DNA of 50,620 nt from Victivallales bacterium (GCA_017548425.1 JAFZAB010000114.1:1-50620), one strand, 5' to 3'; counted from the stretch's first letter, positions 1-8,320 are shown. Program-made: numbers and translations. Notes: generated by a model from the sequence alone, not told the origin.

Positions 1-116
1 ACCAGGCTCCGCGCATCGACGGAGATCCCCGCCCGCCGGAACAGCGTGTTGAACGCGTCCGCGAACTCCTCGTCGCGCCTCATCAGCGCCTTCGCCGCCA
101 TGTCTTTTCTGCCCAT
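1..116 (-). CDS. Rpn-family (PD-(D/E)XK) transposase/nuclease, N-terminal fragment
   Basis: Only the first 38 codons lie in the window; the rest continues past position 1. Read on the minus strand from the ATG at 116, the peptide begins MGRKDMAAKALMRRDEEF and continues to a ..FRRAGISVDARSL segment. This matches the start typical of Rpn/YhgA-like recombination-promoting nucleases ('MGKKD.A.K..L.D...FAD.FN...F.G...I.PE.L'). The family has a PD-(D/E)XK nuclease fold and is annotated as putative transposase; the catalytic part is outside the window. A GGTGGA Shine-Dalgarno-like sequence lies just upstream of the start. The fragment is more GC-rich than the AT-rich spacer behind it. The call rests on the N-terminal pattern only. 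Confidence 0.6.
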   Translation of the reverse strand, partial: MGRKDMAAKALMRRDEEFADAFNTLFRRAGISVDARSL

Positions 117-230
117 GAATCCACCGACTGTTAATAGTATAATCCATATTTATAGAATAACAAACGAATCACTTGACAAAAACAGACTATAGCACGTCGG
201 AATGAATATTCAAGAAATTCTTTTCATTAT

Positions 231-290
231 CATGGAGAATCATACATTATCATAAAGAATCATAAGGAATCATGGAAAGTCATAAAGGGC
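231..290. repeat. Tandem array of six 10-bp units (CATRRARAAT-like)
   Basis: Six consecutive 10-mers each start with CAT: CATGGAGAAT, CATACATTAT, CATAAAGAAT, CATAAGGAAT, CATGGAAAGT, CATAAAGGGC. The period is exactly 10 bp, close to one helical turn. The array lies in the 117-652 gene-free stretch. Apart from this array, the foldback element at 384-500 and the promoter at 547-576, I see nothing else in that stretch. Confidence 0.75.
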
Positions 291-383
291 GTATTTGTCC
301 ATAACCATGAATTCCAGAATCTTACAGAAAATGGGTCAAAACGGCGTTTGCGGAGGCATCGGCATAAGTACCGTTATAGACGT

Positions 384-500
384 GATGTAGCGACGGCGGG
401 ACGCCGCCACCACACCGCCCAACGGCAACGCCGTTGGGGCTTCCTTCCCTCAGGCGGGACGCACGCGGGACCTCCTTGGCAGAGACACCGTCGCTACATC
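384..500. repeat. GC-rich foldback element with 15-bp terminal inverted repeats (MITE-like)
   Basis: The ends are inverted repeats: GATGTAGCGACGGCG at 384-398 and CACCGTCGCTACATC at 486-500, complementary over 15 positions with one G-T mispair. Inside is a second perfect hairpin, CCCAACGGC-AAC-GCCGTTGGG. The element is GC-rich within an AT-rich spacer and has no coding potential I trust. It resembles a miniature inverted-repeat element or REP-type palindrome. No clear target-site duplication is visible. Confidence 0.55.
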
Positions 501-546
501 CATTTACGTAGAAGTGACACCGTCCCAGTAAATTTGTCCAATTATT

Positions 547-576
547 TTGACTTTTTTCCAATCTGTGCCATATTAT
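547..576 (+). promoter_or_regulatory. Predicted sigma70-type promoter of rpsT
   Basis: TTGACT (547-552) and TATTAT (571-576) are separated by 18 bp. The -10 box is about 77 bp upstream of the rpsT start. Predicted by eye only. Confidence 0.5.
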
Positions 577-652
577 AGATTTTGTCTATCCTCTCACCAC
601 AGACATAACACATTATAAAATAAAACCACACAACCCCTCAGGAAGCAATCAA

Positions 653-946
653 ATGCCGAACGAAGAAGAAGCAAAACAAGCGAAAAAGAAGATTCCGACC
701 GCCCTCAAGAGACACAGGCAGAGCCTGAAACGCCAGATGGTCAACAAGATGCGCAAGTCCCGCGTCAAGAACATCGAAGCGAAATTGAACGCCCTCATCA
801 AGGAAGGCAACAAGGAAGAAGTGCAGAAATGCCTCTCCAAGTGCTTCTCCGAACTGGACAAGGCCGCCAAGAAAGGCACCATCCACATCAACAAGGCCAA
901 CAACAAGAAGTCACGCCTCACCGCGCGTGTCGCCAAGATGGCCTGA
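653..946 (+). CDS. rpsT: 30S ribosomal protein S20
   Basis: This 97-residue, very basic protein is the small-subunit protein S20, which binds the 5' domain of 16S rRNA. The sequence shows the family pattern: KKIPTALKRHRQS and NKMRKSR in the N-terminal helix, then LDKAAKKGTIHINKANNKKSRL in the C-terminal half. Length is normal (about 85-100). An AGGAAG Shine-Dalgarno sequence lies 8-9 bases before the ATG. The gene is monocistronic: its own promoter is predicted at 547-576 and a strong terminator follows at 1004-1043. High confidence. Confidence 0.95.
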   Translation: MPNEEEAKQAKKKIPTALKRHRQSLKRQMVNKMRKSRVKNIEAKLNALIKEGNKEEVQKCLSKCFSELDKAAKKGTIHINKANNKKSRLTARVAKMA

Positions 947-1003
947 TCCACTTGATGTGATTCGTTGAAACGCCTCATCTTTTGGATATTCTGGAAAATT
1001 CAG

Positions 1004-1043
1004 GGCATCAGGTGGATATTTCCACTTGATGCCTTAAATTTTG
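1004..1043 (+). terminator. Rho-independent terminator after rpsT
   Basis: A 13-bp stem (GGCATCAGGTGGA 1004-1016 with TCCACTTGATGCC 1021-1033, one G-U pair) closes a TATT loop and is followed by TTAAATTTTG. A further copy of the right-arm word CCACTTGATG sits at 950-959 directly behind the rpsT stop and could compete for pairing. Confidence 0.75.
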
Positions 1044-1110
1044 TCATTTACCTTATATATATAATCATCACAGAGCCCAATCCGCCCATCATCCCGCGTC
1101 AAAACCATCC

Positions 1111-2931
1111 ATGGATTACAGAAATCTCAAAAAAAATCTCGGCCAGCTTTTCTTTGAATGGACACAAAAGTATCTGGACAACGTCGCGTTGGTGCAGCTC
1201 AACGACAAAAATGAACTGGTCGAGGTCAACTACCGCCAGTTGAAGGCGGATGCGGATGCGCTCTGTACGTATTTGCAGGAGAACGGAATACAGAAAGGCG
1301 ACCGTGTCGCCATGATCGCTTCCAAATGCATGTTCCACCCGCGTTTCTTCTACGCCTGCTGGACAATCGGCGCCATCGCCGTCCCGATCTGCGAAACGCT
1401 TGGCGACAAGGAGATGTCATTCATCATCAACGACTCCGATCCGAAAATCATCATCACGGATAAAGGAGGCAACGCCAAAGTCGCAGCAAACGCCAATGGC
1501 CGCAAGACGATCTGCCTGGACGACATACCCAACGGCGACAGCCGCCAAGGCGCCGCTCCGCTCCCTGGAATGGAATTCTCGCCGGATGAAATCGCCGCTT
1601 TGATTTACACCAGTGGTTCCACCGGCATGCCGAAAGGCGTTATGCTTTCCCATAGAAACCTCAGCGCCAACGCGTTGGATCTTCCGGAACTCTTCCAACT
1701 GAGGAAGCAGGAACGCCTTATCTCCCTCCTGCCCTACTGGCATGCATACGCGTTGTCCATTGAAATCGTCACCATCATCTCGCATGGCATCACCATCGCC
1801 ATCGCACGCGATATGAAGGACTTCAAGAAGAACATCGCGCGCTACCAGCCGACCGCCATGATCGTCGTGCCGCGAATCATCGAACTGTTCAAGGCGTCCA
1901 TCGACAAGAAAATCGAAGCCACGCCCGAATCGAAGCGGAAGCTTATCGACAAAGCCATCTACAACGCCTCCCGAATCTTCACCGCCCGCCCGCGGCTCGA
2001 CGGCGGCATCCTCCGAATCTTCACACATCACACCTTCTACGATCCGTTGGTCTTCCGCAAATTCCGCCAGGCCTTCGGCGGCAAGCTTCGTTTCATCGTC
2101 AGTGGCGGCGCGCCATTGGACCTGGAACTTCAGATTTTCTTCAAGTATCTGGGAATACCGCTCTTGCAGGGATATGGCCTGTCAGAAACCTCCCCCATCG
2201 TCTCCACAAACCTAAAGGAAGACCATCTTCTCGGCTCCATCGGCAAACCCCTCCCCTGGCTCCTGCCCGAAAACGGCGGCGACTATACGTTCAAGGATGA
2301 AGAAGGCCATATCGGAAAAGACGTCCATGGACAGCTTCTCGTCAAGGGAACGTGCGTCATGAAAGGATATTGGAACCATACGGACGCATCCGCCAAATCC
2401 TTTGAAGACGGCTGGTTGAACACGGGTGACGTCGCCTACCAGAAAGAAGGCTACCTCTTCATCGAAGGCCGCAAAGGCAACATGATCGTCCTGATCGGCG
2501 GTGAAAAGCTCCATCCTGAACATGTGGAAGACGCCGTCAAGAATTCGCCACTCATCACGGAAGCCATGGTCATCGGCGAAAAATGCAAGAATGTCTATGT
2601 TCTCGCGAATGTCAGTAAAGACTTGTCCAGAGGACTTTCCGCAGACGAACTCCACAAGAAGCTCAAGGAGGAAATCCAGCGGACGACCACCCATCTGGCC
2701 CCCTACCAGAAGCCGAAGGACGTTCTCGTCCTGCCGGATTTCACAATGGAGGACAGTACTCTCACCGCCACGATGAAAATCCGCCGCTACAAGATCCAGG
2801 AGCTCTACGGCGAACAGATAGAGGAATTCCTCAAGGCCAACGGAGAGGAAATCGCCACCAAACACGAAGTCGGCATCGCCTCATCCAAAGTCTTCGAATC
2901 TCTGGCGGATATGCATATCGGCTCCAACTAA
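1111..2931 (+). CDS. Long-chain acyl-CoA ligase / AMP-forming synthetase (ANL superfamily)
   Basis: This 606-residue protein activates a carboxylic acid, probably a fatty acid, as an acyl-adenylate and transfers it to CoA. The AMP-binding P-loop YTSGSTGMPKGVMLSH begins near residue 164, the adenine-binding motif GYGLSETSPIV near 353, and the GWLNTGD motif near 433, followed by the hinge and C-terminal lid with conserved lysine region. Length fits the FadD/AAS-type bacterial ligases (550-620). It appears cytoplasmic or peripherally membrane-bound; no signal peptide. No clear Shine-Dalgarno precedes the ATG. A conserved unknown gene follows after 33 bp, so the two may be co-transcribed. Substrate chain length cannot be read from sequence. 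Confidence 0.88.
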   Translation: MDYRNLKKNLGQLFFEWTQKYLDNVALVQLNDKNELVEVNYRQLKADADALCTYLQENGIQKGDRVAMIASKCMFHPRFFYACWTIGAIAVPICETLGDKEMSFIINDSDPKIIITDKGGNAKVAANANGRKTICLDDIPNGDSRQGAAPLPGMEFSPDEIAALIYTSGSTGMPKGVMLSHRNLSANALDLPELFQLRKQERLISLLPYWHAYALSIEIVTIISHGITIAIARDMKDFKKNIARYQPTAMIVVPRIIELFKASIDKKIEATPESKRKLIDKAIYNASRIFTARPRLDGGILRIFTHHTFYDPLVFRKFRQAFGGKLRFIVSGGAPLDLELQIFFKYLGIPLLQGYGLSETSPIVSTNLKEDHLLGSIGKPLPWLLPENGGDYTFKDEEGHIGKDVHGQLLVKGTCVMKGYWNHTDASAKSFEDGWLNTGDVAYQKEGYLFIEGRKGNMIVLIGGEKLHPEHVEDAVKNSPLITEAMVIGEKCKNVYVLANVSKDLSRGLSADELHKKLKEEIQRTTTHLAPYQKPKDVLVLPDFTMEDSTLTATMKIRRYKIQELYGEQIEEFLKANGEEIATKHEVGIASSKVFESLADMHIGSN

Positions 2932-2964
2932 CGTGATGTCAACCCTCTAAGCAAAGGACACGGC

Positions 2965-3564
2965 ATGGCAGCAAAACAGAAGACCGACTTGGAAATCACA
3001 TTGGCCCGTGTGCAGATGCCCTCCCTTGGCAAGACAGGCTCCCATCAGCATGTCGTCACGGTCGAACTCATCTACCCGCGCCTCGGCATCGCGTCGAAAT
3101 CATCCGCGAAAACAGTCGTCCTGAAGAACGGAATCTGCGAGGCGGATCTTCTGCCGTGGACACGGAAAATCTGCTTCAAGGAATCGTTCGAAGGCAACTT
3201 CGGCATCCATGTCACGGTTTCAGAACGGCTTAGCGCCACCCAACTGCGGAAGGCGATGCGTTTCATCGCAGGCAAATCGCTCGACATCGGGGCGGACGCC
3301 GTGGAAGACGCCATTCCGATGCCGGTCGTCGATGAAATCGCCGTCCAGCCGCTCATCTATCTTTCCAAGCAGCTTCTGACAACGACACAGGCGAAAATCA
3401 TCGCGGAAGGCTATCTTGATTTGAAAGCCGGGCAGTTTTCCGACACGCCATCGCTCATCAGTATCCCCCTGCTCTCCTGCCGCAAAATCGCCGTCAACGG
3501 AAAGCAAATCATGAAGGAAAACGATCCGGACGGTTCCGTGGAACTCTCCGCCGTCGCCATCTAA
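2965..3564 (+). CDS. Conserved hypothetical protein, beta-rich
   Basis: I do not recognise this 199-residue protein. It has no signal peptide, no membrane segment and no clear enzymatic motif. It is rich in alternating hydrophobic and polar residues suggesting beta strands, with a short helical stretch around residues 90-110 (LSATQLRKAMRFIAGK). It starts 33 bp after the acyl-CoA ligase stop, with an AAGGAC Shine-Dalgarno sequence, so it may be read from the same transcript. Codon use is like its neighbours and there is no sign of truncation. The secG promoter follows, so it probably ends the transcript. A structural or accessory role is possible, but no function is assigned. Confidence 0.6.
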   Translation: MAAKQKTDLEITLARVQMPSLGKTGSHQHVVTVELIYPRLGIASKSSAKTVVLKNGICEADLLPWTRKICFKESFEGNFGIHVTVSERLSATQLRKAMRFIAGKSLDIGADAVEDAIPMPVVDEIAVQPLIYLSKQLLTTTQAKIIAEGYLDLKAGQFSDTPSLISIPLLSCRKIAVNGKQIMKENDPDGSVELSAVAI

Positions 3565-3598
3565 ACGCGTCTTCCCTACGGAAGTTCACCGCAAATAC

Positions 3599-3626
3599 TT
3601 GACTTATTCCTAATAAAACGTATATT
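3599..3626 (+). promoter_or_regulatory. Predicted promoter of secG
   Basis: TTGACT (3599-3604), 16-bp spacer, TATATT (3621-3626), about 65 bp ahead of the secG start. Prediction by eye. Confidence 0.5.
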
Positions 3627-3691
3627 TATAGTTCGCATTGTTTACAACCGCATAAAATATCAACCAATCGTCATCCGGAGCACAACAACTC

Positions 3692-4144
3692 ATGGCCACG
3701 TTCATCATCGTTCTTCTCACGATCATCTCCATTCTTTCCGCCATCTTCGTCATCGGCATCATTCTCATTCAGCAGAACAAGGCCGGCGGCGGACTCGGTG
3801 CCGTGAGCGGTGGTTGGACGGAATCCACCTTTGGTGCGTCAGCGGACAATGTTTTGACGAAAGCCACGACGTGGGCATCCGCTATCTTCCTGATTTCCAC
3901 GCTGTTGCTAGCCGCTGTGACGGGACGTTGGGGCATTGGCCGCAAGTCCATCATCGAATCGACGGATATTCCCGCCAAGCCCGCGACGGAAGCCGTGAAG
4001 GTTGAAGAAGCGAAACCCGCCGAAGCCGCCAAAGTTGAAGAGGCCAAGCCTGCTGAAGCCGCACCTGCGAAGGCTGAAGAAGCGAAGCCCGCCGAAGCCG
4101 CCAAACCGGCCGAAGCCGCCGCCCCCGCTGAAGAGAAAAAGTAA
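3692..4144 (+). CDS. secG: Preprotein translocase subunit SecG with long charged tail
   Basis: SecG is the small subunit of the SecYEG channel in the inner membrane. Residues 3-22 form the first membrane helix, followed by the family-specific loop QQNKAGGGLGAVSGG and the second helix near residues 50-72. After about residue 85 the protein carries a tail of roughly 65 residues built from repeats of an 11-residue unit (KVEEAKPAEAA-like), ending in PAEEKK. Typical SecG proteins end near 75-110 residues, so this tail is an extension; Ala/Pro/Glu/Lys-rich tails are known in some phyla. A GGAG Shine-Dalgarno lies about 12 bases upstream. A strong terminator follows at 4183-4216. Confidence 0.9.
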   Translation: MATFIIVLLTIISILSAIFVIGIILIQQNKAGGGLGAVSGGWTESTFGASADNVLTKATTWASAIFLISTLLLAAVTGRWGIGRKSIIESTDIPAKPATEAVKVEEAKPAEAAKVEEAKPAEAAPAKAEEAKPAEAAKPAEAAAPAEEKK

Positions 4145-4182
4145 GTTTTCTTCCTTTTTCTTAAATTACTCTTAATTACTCT

Positions 4183-4216
4183 AAAAAAACAAGGCATCCG
4201 CCTTGTTTTTTTTTTA
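4183..4216 (+). terminator. Rho-independent terminator after secG
   Basis: AAAAAACAAGGC pairs with GCCTTGTTTTTT around an ATCC loop (stem 4183-4195 / 4200-4212), followed by more T residues. The A-T flanks make it potentially bidirectional. Confidence 0.85.
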
Positions 4217-4282
4217 TTCTATCGCTATTTTAATAAAATTAAAGTATTTGGAGCCAAAGGCAGACATGGGACACAGAGGTAT

Positions 4283-4561
4283 ATGTTCACCATAACATCA
4301 ACAGTACAAAACAAATACGGCATTCATTGCAGGCCATCGGGCGTCATCTCCAAAGCAGTTCAGGGCTACAAAGGCAAAGTGGAGATCAAAGGGCCGGACG
4401 GCAATGTCGCCAATCCCACCTCCGTCCTTTCCATGCTTTCCCTTGGGCTGACTTGCGGAGATCGTGTGACCATCACGGTCGATGGGCCGGACGAAGAGGA
4501 AATGGCCAACAAGCTCGCTGAACTCATCGCATCCCGTTTCGAGTTTGAAAAACAGAATTAA
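4283..4561 (+). CDS. HPr-family phosphocarrier protein
   Basis: This 92-residue protein belongs to the HPr family, which carries phosphate between enzyme I and EIIA proteins of the phosphotransferase system or serves as a regulator. The active-site motif YGIHCRPS places the phosphorylated histidine at H15, as in classical HPr. The regulatory serine region NPTSVLSMLSLG aligns S47 with the Ser46 site used by HPr kinase in Bacillus. The start ATG has an AGAGGT Shine-Dalgarno. No enzyme I, EII component or HPr kinase lies in the window, so whether it drives sugar uptake or only regulation is open. It stands alone between the secG terminator and a repeat-rich spacer. Confidence 0.88.
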   Translation: MFTITSTVQNKYGIHCRPSGVISKAVQGYKGKVEIKGPDGNVANPTSVLSMLSLGLTCGDRVTITVDGPDEEEMANKLAELIASRFEFEKQN

Positions 4562-4577
4562 CAAGCCTTTGGCTTGT

Positions 4578-4831
4578 GCTAATGGCCTATGGGCTAATGG
4601 CTAATGGCATATAAGGTTGATATTCTGGATGTTCTGGAAATTCTGGACTTTCTGGATATGCACAAATTCAACAATCCAGTTACTCCGGGAAATCCAGTCA
4701 AGCCAGTTGAGACAGAAGCAAGAAAGGGCAGAGACTGTTAACGTCATCCAGTAATTCCAGAAAATCCAGTCAATCCAGAATCATGATTTCTGTATTTGCT
4801 TTAAGCTTTCAGCTTTTAGCTTTTAGCTCTG
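4578..4831. repeat. Spacer made of short tandem repeats (9-bp CTGGA/TCCAG units, inverted; 7-bp units)
   Basis: The 285-bp spacer between HPr and the rhamnosidase is almost entirely repeats. 4622-4657 holds four 9-mers of the form NTTCTGGAN. 4674-4709 and 4746-4781 hold 9-mers of the reverse type (ATCCAGTCA-like). The 4622-4657 block and the reverse complement of 4746-4781 agree at 29 of 36 positions, so the region can fold into one long imperfect hairpin. 4804-4831 holds four 7-mers (AGCTTTC, AGCTTTT, AGCTTTT, AGCTCTG), and 4579-4607 holds CTAATGG-type units. A small hairpin ACAAGCC-TTT-GGCTTGT (4561-4577) lies right behind the HPr stop, without a T-run. Confidence 0.75.
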
Positions 4832-4846
4832 AAAAAGGAGGTCCGC

Positions 4847-7747
4847 ATGCGCAATTTGAAGCTTCCCGAACCCCTCGCCGGCAAATGGATATGGGGCCCT
4901 CCAGGCTCCGGCGGCGCATCACGGCATGTTCTTTTCCGCAAGGACTTTACATTGGCGGAAACGCCTGGCATAGCGGAACTTTGGATTGCATCGCCTGCCG
5001 ATTTCCAATTGTTCATCAATGGACGCTTTCTGACGACCGGCCCTGTTCAGCATCCCGGAAACGCTTTATACGCATCGCGTTATGATATCACCCATCTTTT
5101 GCAGGTCGGCGTCAACAGCATCGCCGTCCACGCCATCTGCCGCGATGACGCATGCGCCGCACGCAAGCCCGGAGCGGAAAAACTCTGGCTGCAGTTGATC
5201 TGTGACAACGCGACAACCGTCGCGACGGACAGTTCATGGCTCTGCCTGAAGCCAGACTGTTTTCTGGACTCCGGCCTCCGCGCCTCCGCGTCGGACGCCA
5301 GCACGGATATCATCGACTTCAATAATTATCCAACTCGTTGGCTGACCACATCTTGCGAAAATCTTCTCAAGCCGCTCATGAACACGGCGGACGGCGCGGC
5401 GCCGTTCTTTTGGCTGCCGCCCAAAATCGTCCTGCCATTGGAGGAAGGATTGCCGCTAGAGGCCGAAACGAGCCTCCATTCGTCATGGGATGCCACGCCA
5501 AGCGGCCTGCCCATCGCCACTGGCTCGTTCAAACAGAAAAACGAAGTCCTCACCATTTCGTTTGCGGATTGCATTAAAGACAAGACACCCAACGGTTTAT
5601 ATGCGGCGGAAACATACATTTACGCGACGCAGACGAAACCATTGACGGCGCTTTGCATCTGTGATGAACCGTATCGCCTTTTCATCAACAACAAGCTTGT
5701 CAAACAGCAAGGCGTGCCCGCGCCAACCGCCAGAAATCTTCCGAACACCACGTTGTCGCGAACGCTTTTGCCAGACGAACTGGTTCCGAACGACATGACA
5801 GTCCAACTCACAAATGGTTGGAACAGAATTCTTTTGCTACAACATTGCAGCCACCCCTATTCCGGCATGACGGTCATTTGGGCCGATCTGCCGGACAACG
5901 CCTTCCCGCTCCATCGCAAGCCGGACTTCTCATCGCAGCACGGCTGGAATCTCACAGGCCCGCTCAACGCGCCGTTCGCTCTCGTCAATCCGGCCTTCCC
6001 GTTGGACAGCCTCCCGAAAACACCGTTCCTCTGCGAAGACAGCCGGACCAACGACATCGCGGCGTATTATCTCTCCTGCGAATTCAAAGCCGTCGATGCT
6101 GCCCCGCCGCGGCTGCCCATGGTCCTCCATTCTGGCGAAACGTTGCTTCTCGACTACGGCAAAACCATTTACGGCTTGCCGGAAATCAGACTCTCCGGTG
6201 CGGAAGGCGACATCGTCGATGTCATCGCAGGGAACCATCGTTTCAACGACGAAATCATCGCCTTGGAGGAAGGCCGCAGACGGAATGTCTCGACGGCCAT
6301 CCTGCGACAAGGCTTGGAGCCAGTCGCCTGGTTGCTCAACTCACCAGCGGGTTTCCGTTATCTCATGATCGTTGCGCGCAAGGTAGATACGAATATCACC
6401 ATCCGCTCCGTGAACGTCCGCGCAGCCGGCCGTGAAACACCAAGCGACAGCCATTTCTCCTGTTCGGACAGCATTCTGAACGGCATCTGGAAACTTGGGC
6501 AGAACACATTGGAAGTCACCAACCAAAGCATTTTCATGGATTCGCCCAACAAAGAGCAGGCCCAATGCATTCCGGACGCCATGATCCAGTCGTGGGCCGC
6601 CTGCTATGTACAAGGCGCATATGACGCATCGGCCGCAGCGCTTTCCGCTTTCGCGAAAGGGCAGATCGAAACAGGAGAGCTCAACGCCATCGCGCCGTCG
6701 GGCTTCTTCCAAGCCGTTCCGGACTATTCGTTGCTGTGGCCTGTATGGCTCCAACGCCACATCATGCACACAGGCGACATTCAATTCCTAAAGACGCTCA
6801 TTCCAACGCTCAACGCCCTCCTTTCCTATTATAATGAAATCGCCGTCACGCCAGACGGGCCGCTCGGCAATCTCGCCCCCCTGCTCGGCACATGCTGTTT
6901 CATCGACCACGATCCGGCCATTGACCGCGACGGCATCGTCACCGGCCTGAACGGCATCTACTGCCGTTCGCTTCTGGCCGCGTCATGGCTGGCGGAACAG
7001 GCCAGCCAGACGGATATCGCCGCCATCTACAAACAACGCGCCGCCAACGTCGCCGCGCAAATCCGCACGCTCTGCTGGGATGCCGAAAAAGGCCTTTTCG
7101 CGGACTCCTTCCACCATGGGCGCCGTTCGGACAAATGCTCCGAACAGTCAAACGTTCTCGCCATCTACGGCAGCATTCCCGCCCATGACGATATCGCAGG
7201 AATCTGGCAGAAACTGTTCGTCCAGCAAGAGCCGTTCGAACGCTTCGTCACGCCTGAATTCGACAACCCGTATTTCAAATTCTTCATTCTGGAAGACGCC
7301 TTCGCGCTCGGCAAATCCGAATGGGGCTTCAAGCTGATCCGACACTACTGGGGAGGCATGCTTCAGGCAGGTGCCACCTCCGCATGGGAACTCTTCCATC
7401 CAGGCGATCCGCTGCTCGCCAAACGAACCGTCTCCAAATGCCACGGCTACGGCGTCTCGCCGAACGCCTTCATCATCTCCGAACTCGTCGGCATCCGCCC
7501 CGCCGAGCCCGGCATGAGGATGATCTATTTCAACCCGCTGCCCGGTGACGTCACGTGGGCGAAGGCCAGCATCCCGACGCCCAACGGAACCATCTCCGTC
7601 AACTGGTCGCTCCGTCCGGACGGCGTCTTCGACGCCTCCCTCTCCGCGACGTTCCCTCTGGAAGTCATCCCCCTGCTCAATCCCGCCATCGCCGAATCCG
7701 CCCTCTTCAAAGTCTCCGAAAACATCACCGTTCTCACCCCTGAATAA
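4847..7747 (+). CDS. Glycoside hydrolase family 78-type alpha-L-rhamnosidase, cytoplasmic
   Basis: This 966-residue protein has the GH78 layout: an N-terminal beta domain (KWIW.. start, then LFINGRFL and DITHLLQVGVNSIAVHA, typical of the carbohydrate-binding domain), further beta domains, an alpha/alpha barrel from about residue 530, and the C-terminal beta domain typical of the family (TPNGTISVNWSLRPDG). The catalytic-acid motif reads DSPNKEQAQ (E570) in place of the usual CPxRDER; the likely base region is TSAWELFHP (E848). There is no signal peptide, so it should act inside the cell on imported rhamnosides. A strong AAGGAGGT Shine-Dalgarno fixes the start. Not obviously co-transcribed with neighbours. 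The variant acid motif means the exact sugar specificity may differ. Confidence 0.8.
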   Translation: MRNLKLPEPLAGKWIWGPPGSGGASRHVLFRKDFTLAETPGIAELWIASPADFQLFINGRFLTTGPVQHPGNALYASRYDITHLLQVGVNSIAVHAICRDDACAARKPGAEKLWLQLICDNATTVATDSSWLCLKPDCFLDSGLRASASDASTDIIDFNNYPTRWLTTSCENLLKPLMNTADGAAPFFWLPPKIVLPLEEGLPLEAETSLHSSWDATPSGLPIATGSFKQKNEVLTISFADCIKDKTPNGLYAAETYIYATQTKPLTALCICDEPYRLFINNKLVKQQGVPAPTARNLPNTTLSRTLLPDELVPNDMTVQLTNGWNRILLLQHCSHPYSGMTVIWADLPDNAFPLHRKPDFSSQHGWNLTGPLNAPFALVNPAFPLDSLPKTPFLCEDSRTNDIAAYYLSCEFKAVDAAPPRLPMVLHSGETLLLDYGKTIYGLPEIRLSGAEGDIVDVIAGNHRFNDEIIALEEGRRRNVSTAILRQGLEPVAWLLNSPAGFRYLMIVARKVDTNITIRSVNVRAAGRETPSDSHFSCSDSILNGIWKLGQNTLEVTNQSIFMDSPNKEQAQCIPDAMIQSWAACYVQGAYDASAAALSAFAKGQIETGELNAIAPSGFFQAVPDYSLLWPVWLQRHIMHTGDIQFLKTLIPTLNALLSYYNEIAVTPDGPLGNLAPLLGTCCFIDHDPAIDRDGIVTGLNGIYCRSLLAASWLAEQASQTDIAAIYKQRAANVAAQIRTLCWDAEKGLFADSFHHGRRSDKCSEQSNVLAIYGSIPAHDDIAGIWQKLFVQQEPFERFVTPEFDNPYFKFFILEDAFALGKSEWGFKLIRHYWGGMLQAGATSAWELFHPGDPLLAKRTVSKCHGYGVSPNAFIISELVGIRPAEPGMRMIYFNPLPGDVTWAKASIPTPNGTISVNWSLRPDGVFDASLSATFPLEVIPLLNPAIAESALFKVSENITVLTPE

Positions 7748-7898
7748 GGCTTTTATCAACAAAGAACGCCCTTTCGGCTTGTTTTATGAAGATGAAAACT
7801 TGAACTTTCGCTTTCAAATGCTAAATTAACTACTTCATGATTATCTAACAACCCCTGCCCATAGCGGCAACGAACATTTGAAAACGCGGAGTCCACAC

Positions 7899-8213
7899 AT
7901 GTACGCCATTATCAAAACCAGCGGCAAACAGTATAAAATCGAAGCCGGTACCGTCTTTGACGTTGACCGCGTCGATGCCGAAGTCGGCGCAGTCATCGAC
8001 ATCAACGACTGCATTCTCATGACCTCAGACAACGGCACCGTCAACATCGGTGAACCCACGCTCGCCGGTAGCGTCAAAGTCGAAGTCAAAGAGCATTTCA
8101 GAGGCCCCAAACTGATCGCTTTCAAAATGAAGCGCCGCAAACGCTCCCGCGTGAAAAAAGGCCATCGTCAGGAAATGACCAAGCTGGAAGTCAAAGACAT
8201 CGTCCTCGGCTAA
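7899..8213 (+). CDS. rplU: 50S ribosomal protein L21
   Basis: L21 binds 23S rRNA in the large subunit. The 104-residue protein starts MYAIIKTSGKQYKIEAGT and contains the C-terminal signature KMKRRKRSRVKKGHRQ. A TTG codon at 7878 is in frame, but the family begins with MYAII(K/E)TGGKQY, so ATG 7899 is chosen. In many bacteria rplU is followed by rpmA (L27); here no L27 gene follows, and a terminator at 8253-8294 closes the unit before tyrS. Length is normal for the family. Confidence 0.95.
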   Translation: MYAIIKTSGKQYKIEAGTVFDVDRVDAEVGAVIDINDCILMTSDNGTVNIGEPTLAGSVKVEVKEHFRGPKLIAFKMKRRKRSRVKKGHRQEMTKLEVKDIVLG

Positions 8214-8252
8214 AGCAACGGCCACACCTACATCTGATTGATTTTCTCCAAC

Positions 8253-8294
8253 GCGAGGGCGCAAGGCTTTCTCTTGTTCCCTCGCCTTTTTTTT
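8253..8294 (+). terminator. Rho-independent terminator after rplU
   Basis: GCGAGGG (8253-8259) pairs with CCCTCGC (8279-8285), with an inner CAAG/CTTG helix, followed by C and eight T residues. Confidence 0.85.
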
Positions 8295-8320
8295 AAACAA
8301 TTCAGCCCAAACGCACAACC

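Noticed and set aside
4847..7747. Loss of activity in the cytoplasmic GH78 because the CPxRDER motif is altered
   Set aside because: The motif DSPNKEQAQ keeps the glutamate and the WE motif is intact, a variant seen in active-looking GH78-type proteins; called as enzyme with lower confidence.
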